Shown here: positions 44,641 to 57,463 of the stretch, piece by piece
How positions within the stretch are numbered: the first letter of the stretch is position 1
Layout of the letters: the number at the start of each line of letters is the position of its first letter
Origin: Doris montereyensis
Lineage: Eukaryota > Mollusca > Gastropoda > Nudibranchia > Dorididae
Length of the DNA: 64,000 bases
Direction: 5' to 3'
Assembly (NCBI GenBank): GCA_037039925.1
Contig: JAXRKP010000920.1
Span: 132,398 to 196,397, forward strand
Made by a program: the position numbers and the translations under genes
The notes under the pieces: model-generated
Seen by the model: only the letters and a program-made list of their open reading frames with translations
Database searches by the model: none
What the model was told of the DNA's origin: nothing

Positions 44641-46797
44641 ATGCTTTCTTTCTTTCTTTTTTTATTTATCAGTTCCCATTCTACCTTTCGGTGTATGGGT
44701 TCAGATGCCTGAGATGATCTCTGTTCAATCTGATTCTCTAATCTTTTTCTTTAGTCTCATTTTTCAGTATCCTGCATACATTTTTTCCTGGTACGCTAGG
44801 TAGTGATATCCCTCTATAGTTTGAGCATTCCATAGTTGATCCGTTCTTCCTTTTCCCATTCGTTTGGCACCTATTTGGACTTCAATGCTTGTTGGCATAT
44901 TACATGTAGTAGTTTGTCTGCCTCTCTCCCTTGGGTTTTTAATCATTTCTGGATAAACTTTTTTCTTATAACTCTTTGGATTTCTTCCATTGATATATCT
45001 ACATCTTCAGCTGTCTCAACCGGATTACTTGTTACTCTTACTAATTGATATTTACTCCTTGTTTCATATGTTCTGGAGGGATTATATAATTGTTGAAAAT
45101 ATTTTCTCCACGTTTCCACGCTTACGATGTCTCTTCATTATTTCTCATTTGGCATTCTTAATTTGTCATATTGGTCATGCTTTGGTCTTGTTCATGCTCT
45201 TTACTGCTTCCCAGGTCAGCTTTTGATTTCTTTGATAGCTTTCTTGAAGATTTTGTCCAAACTCTTGCCATTGTTCCTGTTTTGCTTTCCTTACTTCCTC
45301 TTTGTTCTTTTACTCACGTAATCTATGCTATCTTCTGGCCTCTTTGTTTGCAAGTATTTCTTCCAAGCGTCGGTATTTCTTTGACCTTTATCTCGACCTT
45401 TTCATTCCACCATGCTGTTCTTTTCCTATCTCCTTTAATTTGTTTCCTACAACAGACCTGTTCAGTACAACTGAGCAGTATTTCTTTATATATTTGCCAC
45501 TTTTCTTCTATTGTGATTTCCTTCAAAGCCATCTGCCTTTCACCCATAAATCTTTTTATACTGGATTGGTATATCTATTTTACTATTGGTTTATTCAGTT
45601 CTTCTATTTTAAGTTTATTAGCTTTCTTCTGTATCTTTTTTGTTTGCTTTCTTCAGTTAATAATCTCATTTTGGCTATCACTAGGTGATGATTACTGAAT
45701 ATGTCAGCTCCTCTGCTTACTCTAGCATCCAGTGTACTGTACAATAGAGAACTGTTAACTATTATGTAGTCTATGATTGACTTTTCACATCTGTCTTCAT
45801 TTACTCTTGTATATTTTGGATATCTTTATGAGGAAAATGTGTTAGCTATTTTCATGTTATTCTTTAGGCAACATCTATTAGTCTCTCTCCATTTGGAGAA
45901 GTTGTCTTCCTTTTTACCTATTACTCCTCGTAATGTTTCTACATTGTTGCCTACTTCTAGCGTGTAAATCTCCTAAAACTATTAATTCCTGTTTGGGTTT
46001 GAGATTCTCTGCAGCTATTTATACATCATTTTCAAAGATATCTTTTTCTTCTTTGGTGGCATCTTCGTTTGGTCCATAAGCTTATTAATAATTTAATTTC
46101 TCTTCCTTTTGGTTTAATATTTACCTCTAGTAGCCGTGGGCTTACAAATTTCCAACTTTCTAGTAGCATTTTGCCTTTTATGCACCAGAGGCCTACTCCT
46201 GCTCTTAGCTCTATATTTGACATCTGCTCATGAGAAGATTAAAGTATGATTTGGTCGTATATTTTCTATTCCTTGGCCTTTTTTCTTTGTTTCTATAATA
46301 GCCAAAATGTCTACTTTGAATTTTTCCATTTCTTCAGCTAATTCTAACTCCTTTCCATTAATTGCCCAAAATTCCATGTTCAAAATCATAGTCCGTTTTC
46401 TTTTCCAGAGTCGTTTTTCGAAAGTTAAAGCTGTATATCATTGTATATATTACTTTGAATCAGGTTGTTTTTGGATAAGCAGGAATTAGCCCACTGTACC
46501 CTGGGTAGATGGTGGGTTGCTACCTTGAAATTTCCTACCGGGCCTTGTTATTTTCTGTCAGTGTTAAATCCTTAGCCTTTAGTCATTCAAGCACCAGCCT
46601 GCAGCAGCATTGTATTTTCTGTCAGGTTAACTCCCTTAGTCTTCGGTCAGTCAAGACGGCCCTACAAGGCAAGCTGTTTTCTTTCAGGGTTAACTCCTTA
46701 GCCTTTGGTCGTAAGACCTGCCTGCAAGGCAGCAGGAGACTCGTGGGGGGGCGGGATCATCTACTCCCCGTACAGGTGCTTACCTGTCCACTGCCCG
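44641..46797 (-). mobile_element. Family A LINE with large internal deletion (left palindrome arm)
   Basis: The minus strand begins with the 5' edge and monomers (46,797-46,540), then the endonuclease and first polymerase blocks, down to CAGATTGAACAG near 44,715. There it jumps directly to the element's last 70 bp (AGATCATCTCAGGCATCTGA...GATAAATAAAAAAAGAAAG). Most of the polymerase is missing. A block encoding the GKAPGADQ motif is also deleted near 44,957. Confidence 0.88.
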
Positions 46798-47129
46798 GTA
46801 AAATCATACACGCTGACAGCAATACATGTATTCAATCAAATTATATCGAGTTGGTCAGTTGTTATTATTAAGCAGAAGAACGTTTGATCAGTCGCAACAA
46901 ACCGTCGGCAGTGTAGAAATCAGGTTGTTTGTTTGTTTTTTGCTTTAGCATCAACTTTACTAACAGTATAAGAGCTTATCATTTTTCCTCTTATGGTAAC
47001 AATTGAAATGAGGCCTCAGGCCGTTATTGTTCACTCAGCTTCGGAAAAAGATTCAAGTCAGAAGAAGAAGAGATCCCCGGATCGTTTGTCGAGTAAGAAT
47101 TCCATTAAACATGAGACCTGCAAACCTCT

Positions 47130-47290
47130 TGTGTCCTTAGACTCGTGAGTGTCCTTAGAGCTCGTGAGTGTCCTTAGATCAATGAGTGTCCTTAGACTCG
47201 TGAGTGTCCTTAGACTCGTGAGTGTCTAGACTCGTGATCGTCCTTAGACTCGTGATCGTGTAGACTCGTGATCGTCCTTAGACTCGTGAG
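47130..47290 (+). repeat. 18-bp minisatellite, left arm
   Basis: About nine units of TTAGACTCGTGAGTGTCC, with a GATCGTCC variant in the later units. Its mirror copy is at 61,150-61,305. Confidence 0.85.
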
Positions 47291-47404
47291 CAGCCATGCG
47301 TTGCTGTGGATGCTGATAAGCCTCGTTTACGGAGCTAACTCGCAGCACTTTGTCGCATGTTATAATATTACATATTATAATAACGTGATTGTTTTTCAAA
47401 TTTT

Positions 47405-47555
47405 CTGCGTACCAGACAGAGTCGACAGATTGTCTTTTTGTCAAAGATTTTCCTCGAAAAAACTCGAGAAAGTTTTCAACCATTGGCGGGGCTCGAACCC
47501 ACTACCTTTTGGTTGAGAGGGCGACACCTACCTCTGGACTACCGAGTACCCACGT
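47405..47555 (-). mobile_element. SINE S2 head, left arm
   Basis: The minus strand has ACTCGGTAGTCCAGAGG, CCAAAAGGTAGTGGGTTCGAGCC and GGTTGAAAACTTTCTCGAG. Mirror partner of 60,878-61,025. Confidence 0.85.
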
Positions 47556-47869
47556 CACCCGTAATAAGACGGTGTAGAGAAGCATGTTTTTATTGTTCAC
47601 GACGGGTCAAAAGTTCCTGACAAGCCTGCTTTTGGCTTTTTTATTTCACGAGTAAGCATAATACAATACAAATATATCATGTATATTGTACATTATTATA
47701 CATATTATGGGCGAAACTCATTGTGCAAACTTTCTTACAGCATCACGATATATAATGAAATTGCCTTGATCGAGCAATATCTAGGACATGTGAATGTCAG
47801 TTTCTCTTCACTTGACAATAGCGATTAGCAGAAGGTGGCTGGTAGTGTAAGTGCAATTCCACCAGGGCC
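47556..47869. other. Palindrome-arm unique sequence
   Basis: Mirrors 60,545-60,877 (for example CAAGCCTGCTTTTGGCTTTT). It has no coding frame or known repeat. Confidence 0.5.
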
Positions 47870-48715
47870 ATTACAGTCCACAGAGCCGAAGCTTATCCCG
47901 GTTTCAACAGCGCGAATCGAAGCGTATCCCGGTTTCAACAGCGTGAATCAAGCTTATCCTGGTTTCAACAGCGTGAATCAAAGCTTATCCTGGTTTCAAC
48001 AGCGTGAATCAAAGCTTATCCTGGTTTCAACAGCGTGAATCAAAGCTATCCTGGTTTCAACAGCGTGAATCAAAGCTTATCCGGTTTCAACAGCGTGAAC
48101 ATCCTGGTTTTGCACGTGGTTGAAGCGTATCCCGGTTTCAACAGCGTGAATTGAAGCGTATCCTGGTTTCAACAGCGTGAATCGAAGCTTATCCCGGTTT
48201 TCAACAGCGTGAATTGAAGCGTATCCGGTTTCAACAGCGTGAATTGAAGCGTATCCCGGTTTCAACAGCGTGAATTGAAGCGTATCCCGGTTTCAACAGC
48301 GAATCGAAGCTTATCCCGGTTTCAACAGCGTATCCCGGTTTTTCAACAGCGTGAATCGAAGCGTATCCCGGTTTCAACAGCGTGAATCGAAGCGTATCCC
48401 GGTTTCAACGGCGTGAATCGAAGCGTATCCCGGTTTCAACGGCGTGAATCGAAGCGTATCCCGGTTTCAACAGCGTGAATCGAAGCAGGTGATAACAGTC
48501 ACCTCCTGGACCCGATTCTAGTCGGTCGCAGGTTTTACTCCCAAACTAGTGTTTGTACCCATTTTCACAGGGGCCGCGTGGGGGAAAATTCGTGTTGAGC
48601 GTCTTTCCCAAGGACCACAATGTCGGGCCTAGCTTTGCTAGTATTTGTGAACAGAGGACATAATGATCCCAAATCCTGCAACCTAACCACTAGACCACAG
48701 ATGCCACACTGCCGG
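47870..48715 (-). mobile_element. SINE S1 with expanded 31-bp satellite, left arm
   Basis: The minus-strand head (48,715-48,660) has TGTGGTCTAGTGGTTAGG as box A, with box B degenerate. The body continues CCTTGGGAAAGACGCTCAAC, GGTACAAACACTAGTTTGG and GGTCCAGGAGGTGACTG. Then about 19-20 units of a 31-bp repeat (GCTTCGATTCACGCTGTTGA + AACCGGGATAC) fill 48,490-47,885, ending in the SINE's own 3' module (CTCTGTGGACTGTAATGGCC). The intact SINE at 10,949 has this unit once. Confidence 0.85.
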
Positions 48716-48784
48716 TAGTGGCACGTAGTGGCAGTGCAGCTATTTCGTTATTGAGAAATTATTTAACAGTCGATGGGTTTAATA

Positions 48785-49830
48785 TATCACCAAAAGCGGT
48801 GTGAAATTCATTAGGATTTGTTCATCCACAGGTTGTTCAGACGTACCAATTGGCTATGCTCATGCTTGGAAATTGATAGCATAGGCACATTAGATTGAAG
48901 TAGTGATGACACGATCCGACAGAAGTCTTGTCAGAATAATATAGTTCATGTTGGCAACTTGAATGGTTATAAAATATCCAGTCAAGATCATGTCATCTTA
49001 CAAGAAAATCTAAACTCTCTAGAAAAATGGGCCAGCGACTGGGGGTAGGCGCTTCAATGCCAAAATATGCTACATTTTGAGCATAAAGAAGAAATCTAGT
49101 CACAAATACCAGCTAAGCAACACAATATTAGAAGGTGAAGAAAAAAATCCCTATCTAGGAATAATAATATCTGAGGATATGAAATAGCGAAACCACATCA
49201 CAAATATCACGCAAAATGCAAGCACCACCATTGGTTTATTTCGAAGAAATCTGAGACTTTGTCCATAGACTGCAGGCGAAATGCATAAATGTCGCTTGTG
49301 ACATCTACCTTGAAATATGGGGCCACATTGTGGGATCCATACCCCGAAGAGGACATCAATCGGCTAGAGGAATCCAGCGACAGAGAGTTCGTTTTCATCA
49401 CCGGAGATTACAGCTCTAGAATACCAGGCTGCATTACACAAATGATCCAGGATCAAAACCCCCTGACCTCAAAGATCGAAGAAAATAGCCCAGACTAGCC
49501 TACATGTTCAAAATTGTTAAAAAGGAATGACTCCATCAATTCCCCCCAGTGAAATTCTTAATTCCAAAACGTCCCAAGCGCATCATCAAACCACGAAAAT
49601 TTGAAGACCACAACGAAAAACATAATTGAGCCCTACGTCACAACACAAATTGCTACAATACCACCTTCACATACAAACAACTACAAGAAAACCTTTCTTC
49701 GTCCTTACCATCATTGACTGGAATCACCTCGATGATTATACTATCAAAACATTGATCAAATTTTTCAGAGAAAGATTGCCACGTCTATAAACTGTCCGTT
49801 GTAATTACACCAATAACTGATTTTTCTACT
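48785..49830 (+). pseudogene. LINE C (CR1/jockey-like) reverse transcriptase C-terminal region, left arm
   Basis: Across frames it reads NLNSLEKWASDWG, PYLGIIISEDM, TTIGLFRRNLRL-like, LKYGATLWDPYPEEDINRLE, FITGDYSSRIPGC, then IIDWNHLDDYTIKT and IKFFRERL. The W-D-P-Y block and the F-F-x-R-L ending are typical of the region after the polymerase in CR1/jockey-group elements. The 3' tail is a short ATTCAGATTCAA repeat (49,838-49,860). Stops and frameshifts disable it and the 5' part is missing. Confidence 0.8.
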
Positions 49831-49914
49831 ATTCAGATTCAAATTCAGATTCAAATCTAGATTTACTTGATTACGACGGTCTAGAATCTATAAAGAAAAA
49901 GGCTTATATATATA

Positions 49915-51490
49915 TATATACAAAGCGAATAAAACAATTGCTACGACAGTTAGAAAAAGCAAAGAAAACAATTGCTACGACAGTTAGAAAAAGCAAAGAA
50001 AACAATTGCTACGATATATATATATATCTAAAGAATGGTGAATTGCTAGGTAGGAAAAGCAAAGAAAACAACGTTCACGACATCTACAACTTACACATCA
50101 GAAACAGCAAAGAGTCACACTTCTAAAGCAAAGAAAACATCATGATGCATTCACAGCACCAGTCAATGAGGCAAAGAGAACTAATTTCTACGACAGTTAG
50201 AAAATTAGTGTGTAGATTCCCCGATCGAAGACGCTGACCTAGATAAAAGAATTGCTCGACAGATTCCAATTTCCGAAGAAACGATTGATCGACAGTTAGA
50301 CAAAGCGAATAAAACAATTCTAAGCTTAAAAACGTGTGTTTTGATTGGTGGCGTAAGGAAATTATTCTTATCTCTCTCTGCGTCCTATGGACAAAAGTCC
50401 AAGAAACATTGACAACAAATAAAAAGTTAAGAAAAAATTGCTACCCATAAAGACTAAGCGAAGAAAACTGGATTCTAGATCTAGACTTCGAGGTAAAAAA
50501 CATTTATGACGATATTTTTCATTCAATGAAAACACTGTCCGACATATTCTTCAAAGCCAAGAAACATTTTGACAGAGGTGTGATGACATTTTTAAAGGAA
50601 AAAATAAGTCAATTGTCATACGATATTTGATAGCATGAGTTTAAAGTTAAAGCAACGATTTCAATAGGTTTTACTTTTTTGCTCTGTGACTTTTAACTTT
50701 ATCTTCACTCTCTTCAAAGCAAAGAAAAAATTGCTGACGACTGGGCATAGACTTCAAAACATGATTGTATTGTTTTTAAACACGAAAACAATCGGGTCGT
50801 CATTCTAATGTCTTTTTTTAAGGTACGACAGTTGAAAAGCAAAAATATCTACGAACTATCGCGAAGAACAATTTACGTGACAATTTTTCAGAGTAATAAT
50901 AATAATAATAAAAAGAATCATATGCAAATAATAATAATAATAATAATTTTAATAATAATAATAATAATAAAACATCATAGAGAGTTAATAAAACGTTACA
51001 ATAACAATAACAATAATACAATTTTATAATAATAATAATAATAATAAAATAATTTTGTTAAGCAACAGTTAGGCAAAGTAATAACAATTTTTGTTACATC
51101 AATTAGGCAAATACAATACAATAATCAGTTAATAATAATAATACAAGAAGAAGAAGAGTTAGCAAAGTACACAATACAATTTTGAAAGAAGAAGACACAC
51201 AATTTTGTTAGAAGAAGAAGTACACATACAATTCTTGTTACAACAGTTAAGCAAATCAAAGAAAAAGTTAAGAAAAAGAAAACAAGTTACGAAGAAGAAG
51301 TAAAAAGAAGTATTATAGTAAGATAAAGCAAAGAAAACAATTTTGTTACAAAGTTAGACAAAGAAAAGAAACAATTTTGTTACAACAGTTAGACAAAGCA
51401 AAAGAAAACAATTTTGTTACAACAGTTATGCAAACAAAAAAAAATTGTTTCAACAGTTAGACAAAGCAACGAAAACAATTTAGTTACGTG
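49915..51490 (+). repeat. 34-bp repeat field, left arm
   Basis: AATTGCTACGACAGTTAGAA + AAAGCAAAGAAAAC is tandem at 49,936-50,015, then appears as diverged units spread over 1.5 kb (for example ACAATTTTGTTACAACAGTT AGAC at 51,370-51,480). An AAT microsatellite (50,895-51,050) and GAA runs interrupt it. The mirror image is at 56,690-58,380. Confidence 0.75.
50895..51050 (+). repeat. AAT microsatellite, left arm
   Basis: Several AAT runs separated by short unique pieces. The mirror partner is the ATT array at 57,290-57,465. Confidence 0.9.
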
Positions 51491-52577
51491 TTAGGCGGAT
51501 GTTAAGAGATCAATACACTACGAAACAGCTATATATGAAGCAGCTAAAACAATATTTACGGCTTTATCAAAAGAGAGCAAAGGGAACAATTGTTAGGATA
51601 TGGCGAATCTATGCGACATTGCCTTACGAGATTAGACATATAAAGGACACCATTATTTTATCTTTGATTGCATCCAGATAAAATTTGTGATGTGCTAGTA
51701 GGTTACATGTACAATAGGTGTAAACGTCTTTTTTATTATTACGGTTTTGTTTCCATACTTGGTGTTTGTTGTTGTTAGGATTATGATAGGCCGTTAATTT
51801 CTGATAGGTTATCAATAAAGACCCAAAGAGAACAAAACTTGTTCTAAGCATCAAACATTCTAACGGTTTAGAATCCTAGATCTTCTAGATCTCAATCATC
51901 TGCAGAAGATGTCAATCCGTCTGTTTGTTTGAATCATGTCAGAAAATAGTGTGTGCAAAACAGACACTTCTAAAATATGATATCAAACAAGAAAATGATA
52001 TTTTAATTGCATCTGCACACCCGTAAACGCTCTGCTTTAATGAGTTGACTCCATGTACACAGAATTGTATGTGAACAGTTTTGTATAATTTGAATTAGAG
52101 TTTGTTAACTGGCAAAGAACTATACAAGAAATTAAACAAACAATACCTTTCCCATACGCATTCACAAACAACCAATCAATATGATACAAGTTGATCTTCA
52201 GAAATCAAGCTAGAACAAAGCAGATGTTTAATTTGTAGAAAAAATCTTTTAATTTATCTACTTACCGAGAGAGAGAGAATTTCATCCAGAGAGAGAGGAA
52301 AGACACAAACTCAAAGAGAAGAGAGAAATCCAGATCAAGATGTCTGGACATGCTAGAAATAAGACAGGAATAGAGAGAAAGAGGACAGCACTTATTGAGA
52401 TGGCTTAACAAATCCAGGGAGAGGACTGTTTGTATCACCGATTTGAGACAGACGACAGACAGACAGGCATATGGTTCGCCACTTGAAAGTACGGAACCTC
52501 GGCTTCCTTCATAATCAATTAAAGACAAAGAGACAAACCAACGGATGAATAGACAGAAATGCTTAGATAGAGTGTGT
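51491..52577. other. Palindrome-arm sequence without genes
   Basis: Mirrors about 56,330-56,990 with many substitutions; shared blocks include GATGCTTAGAACAAGTTTTG and TTTTCTGACATGATTCAAAC in reverse complement. No coding region is supported. Confidence 0.5.
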
Positions 52578-52579
52578 TA

Positions 52580-52671
<92 letters not shown>

Positions 52672-52850
52672 GAGACAGACAGACAGACAGGCAGACAGGA
52701 GAGACAGACAGACAGACAGACAGAGATATAGACAGGCAGACAGACAGAGACAGAAACAAGCGAGAGAAAGAGAGACAGAGAGAGAGACAGGGAGACAAAG
52801 ACAGAAACAGAGATAGAGGCAGACAGAGAGATACAAACAGATAGGAAATA
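52578..52850 (+). repeat. GT, GA and GACA microsatellite
   Basis: (GT)n, then (GA)n, then (GACA)n and mixed GAGACA units. Repetitive peptides in every frame are artefacts. Confidence 0.95.
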
Positions 52851-53164
52851 GAGACAACGGGGATAGGCACGCACCAACTACAGAGACACATTGCAGACGG
52901 TGGAAAGGCCAGAATGAATTTTTTTAATATAGCAGATAAGTAGATGAGGCAACAGATTGAATAATAAACGTGTACACTATTAGATTGGGAACTGTACACA
53001 TGGCCTCTCCTCGTCTATTTTTGCTCTTGATTTGATAAAGGACTTTAATTAGACACCCATCTAAAAGTTTCATTGGAGGTCATGTTTGAATTTGAGGGGA
53101 GAGGGTAAGAATGATGTTCTAAAGTGGACTGTCTTTAGTGTATATATGTTTGTTTTGAGTATAT

Positions 53165-53700
<536 letters not shown>

Positions 53701-53859
53701 ACCGACTTTCTGTCAATCAAAAGATGATCAGAGACGAGTTTGGGGGGCAGATAGCCCGACAGGGGTCACAACATATGCAGAGCGAGCGATGATTGCAACG
53801 AACAGGGATCGTTCTGATTGCGTTTTCCTTCTACATGATTGGTTTATGGCATACATGTC

Positions 53860-54900
53860 TACGTGTGTGTTTGATTATAATGTTCTTGAATGGAGGAGAT
53901 AGCTCCAAATTTCTCTGTTTCCTCGACCTCTCTGTGTTTCTCAACCCTCAACCCCATCCCCTAAAAACACATTCAGTGGACTCAGTTTGTAGTAGTATTG
54001 GTGGCTTGCATAATTCGTTTCTTGCATCAAACTTTCATTCGGGCTGTGTATGCATCAAACAATCTAATGTCACCGACTGTATGCATCAAACAATCACCAC
54101 CAATGGATATGCATCAAACAAACATGTGGGCACTGTCTATAGATAGATCAAACAATCGATTTGGATATATCTAGAACGGAACACAGTCTTAGCGATCTAG
54201 ATTCTAAAAACAAACAAATCATGCGATTTTCCCTGGCGTCAAATTTAACTTTCATGTAGACTAGATGTGTTTGTATGCATCACGGTAATGGTGTGGCAAT
54301 ACGTGTGTGTATGCAGACTGTGTTTGATTGTTGTCCATGTTGTTGAATGGAGAGATAGTTCACCTCCCTCTCCTCGCTCCTCTCTGGGGGGGGGGGGTAA
54401 ATATTTTTCCTCGATTCCCTCATATTTCTCTACCTGTGTTGTTCTCAGTGCTCGCTCGGGCAGAGTAGTACATAGTAGAAGTCTTGCATGAGTTTAGAGT
54501 GGACTCAGTACTTGTAGTAGTATTGGTGGCTTGCACGCGTTCGTTTCTTTATTGGTTTCTTGTTCACTTCTTCTCCGGAGGATTGTTGTGTTTGTTAACA
54601 GCTGTGAACGTGATGGATTTTTAAATAACTCCTGATTTTATGAATAAAATATACACCGCAATGGATATGTCTGTCTGACGATGGGAAAACTTCAAAGCAA
54701 ACATGGTTAGTATAGTCTATAGATAGATCTAAATTCTATAGATCTAGATTTCTAGATATATCTAGATTTAGAATATGGTCTTAGATTTAATTCTAGATTC
54801 TATAAAAAAAGAAATCAATTCTTTTTGTTTTTATTTTTCCCTCTTCTCCCGGGCGTTTAATTTAACTTTTAATGTATCTGTTTTAGATATGTGTTTGTAA
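53860..54900 (+). repeat. Direct repeat at the palindrome centre
   Basis: GTGTTTGATT...GTTGAATGGAGAGATAG (54,318-54,358) repeats the sequence at 53,868-53,902. GTGGACTCAG...TTGTAGTAGTATTGGTGGCT recurs at 53,977 and 54,500. GTCTATAGATAGATC (54,136) recurs at 54,714, and CCCTGGCGTCAAATTTAACT (54,231) recurs as GGGCGTTTAATTTAACTT (54,850). So a unit of about 450-590 bp is present nearly twice, head to tail. Confidence 0.8.
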
Positions 54901-55149
54901 TTATGTCCTTTTATCATCGTTTCGAAAAAATATTTGAATGCCCCATTTATAGGCCCCATCAATCTATTCTATGTGTACATATCTATCATTCAATCTGTTG
55001 CCTCATCTACCAGTCGAATTATCCATTTGCCAATTCATTCAGTTGTCTCCAGCTTATTATGAGCTGTCTAAATCATACATTCACTTAAGATTCCAAACCT
55101 TTAGAATCTTCTTCTCTCTCTAGAAGATCATAATGCCTCTAATATATTA

Positions 55150-55373
<224 letters not shown>

Positions 55374-55639
55374 TCTCTTAAACGCTCTCACACCCACTCT
55401 CTCTTCCACTAAGCACAACCGCAGCGTTCAAACATGGGGTCCAATCCAAACTGTGATACGCCTAGTATAGAGTTGATTAGGTGAAGGAAATCAAGAGCCG
55501 TCGGTGGCGAACCAACAAAGTGACAGGTTCCCTGAGAGACAAATAGTGTACACGAAAAAAATAATAAAAAGTCCAATTCTGGTTATTTTTAGTCTGCTAT
55601 ATTACAATAAATTCAGATTCATTATTTCCACCGTCTGCA

Positions 55640-56330
55640 ATGTGTCTCTGTAGTTGGTGCGTTTTGATGATGGATTTGTCGAGAAGTTATTTTGATTTGT
55701 ATCTGTCTGTCGTTTCCTCTATCTCTGTTTCTGTCTTTGTCTCTGTCTCTCTCTAAGTCTCTTTCTCTCGATTTGTTTCTGTCTCTGTCAAATTCTTTGT
55801 CTATTGTCTGTCAACATTTATTTGTACTTTGGTATCTATTGATCTGTCTGTTTGTCTTATACGCAAATGGAGTTTTATTGTCTCTTTAATTTCTTGTCTC
55901 TCTCTCTGGGACTTGGGGGGGGGGAGGGAGGGTTGGGAGGGAGGCTTGGGAAACTCTCCTATCTCCAACTTTCTGTCTGTTGTTGTTGTTTTGTCTGTTT
56001 GTCTTTAATTATATATGTCTGCCTGTCTCTTGGAGATCTACATATTTTTTTTGTTGTCTGTCTCTCTTAATCTCCCATATTTTAAAAGTCTCTCTTTCTG
56101 TCTCGAATCTTTACGAGATACGATATTAATCTTCATATCTCTCTTCTCTCTCTCTCTGAGTTCATTTGATTCTGTTTGTATCTCTCATCTCTCTCTCTGT
56201 TTGCTGCCTTGTCTGTCTGTGTTCTCTCTCTTTTTGTGTTTGTTTGAATGTCTTTTTCTCTCTCTCTCTCTTTCATATGCCATCCCTTTCTTAATACATC
56301 TGCATCTAGCTTGATTTCCTGCACATCATT
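55640..56330 (+). repeat. Degenerate CT/TGTC-rich stretch, right arm
   Basis: Imperfect TCTCTGTCTG repeats with unique interruptions and a G-run at 55,915-55,926. It mirrors 52,300-52,890. Ser/Leu-rich frames are not genes. Confidence 0.8.
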
Positions 56331-56689
56331 GGTTTAGAGGTGTGCCTGTGTATTTGAATGCGTGTATGGCTGTGAATTGGTCTGTTTGTGTGTTGACAAA
56401 ATAATCTTCCTTGCTATGTTAACAAACTCTAATTCAAATTATACAAAACTGTTCGCTAAATTCTGTGTACAATTGTTCAACTCATATAACTATCGTTTAA
56501 GGTGTCAGATGCATATTAAAATATCTTTACCAGTTTGATATCTGTCGTAGCAATATTGATCTCTTAGCTATTTTCTGACATGATTCAAACTAAATTGTTT
56601 TCGGATTGACATCTGTCTAGATGATTGAGATCTAAAATCTGTTTTCTAAACCTTTGAATGCAGATGCTTAGAACAAGTTTTGTTCTCTT

Positions 56690-57309
56690 GTCTTTATTGA
56701 TAACCTATCAAAATTAACGGCCTATCTTTGTCTAACTGTTGTAACACCAAATATGGAAACTTTGCTTTATAATTACAATAAAAAGAACGTTTAATTTTGT
56801 TCTTTTACTTTACCTTTACACAGTCTAAATGGATGCAATCGTTGTTTTGTCTAACTGGTATCGATTTTCTAACTGTTGTAACAAGGTCGTATTGATACAA
56901 TGCCATATCTGATGTAACAAACGCCCATCTCTCTTTTGACTAACTGAGTAATAATGTTGTGTTTGTGTACTTCATGCCTAACTGTTTCCAAAATTAGTGG
57001 TTATCACATCCGCCTAACTGATGTAACAAAATTGTATTGTGTTCGAGCCTAACTGATGGAAACAAAATTGTATTTTTTAGTTGGCATACGACATGTGCTG
57101 TTAACAAAATTGTATTGTTTTCTTTTCTTCTTCTTCTTCTTCTTCTTTCTTCTTCTTTCTTCTTCTTTCTTCTTTCTTTTCTTTCTTGTTCTTCTTCTTC
57201 TTTTCTTTTCTTCTTCTTTTTCTTCTTTTCTTCTAATTGCTGTTCTTCTTCTTCTTCGTCTTTTCTTCTTATGTTCTTCTTCTTCTTATTATTATTATTA
57301 TCGTAGTGA

Positions 57310-57363
<54 letters not shown>

Positions 57364-57427
57364 GTCGTATTATTGTTTCTTATTCTGTCTATTATTATTA
57401 TTATTATTATATTATGGCTTTATTTTA

Positions 57428-57463
<36 letters not shown>

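Noticed and set aside
47835..48265. Repeat-containing secreted-like peptides over the 31-bp satellite
   Set aside because: They arise from the SINE-derived satellite, change frame with every indel and have no gene context.
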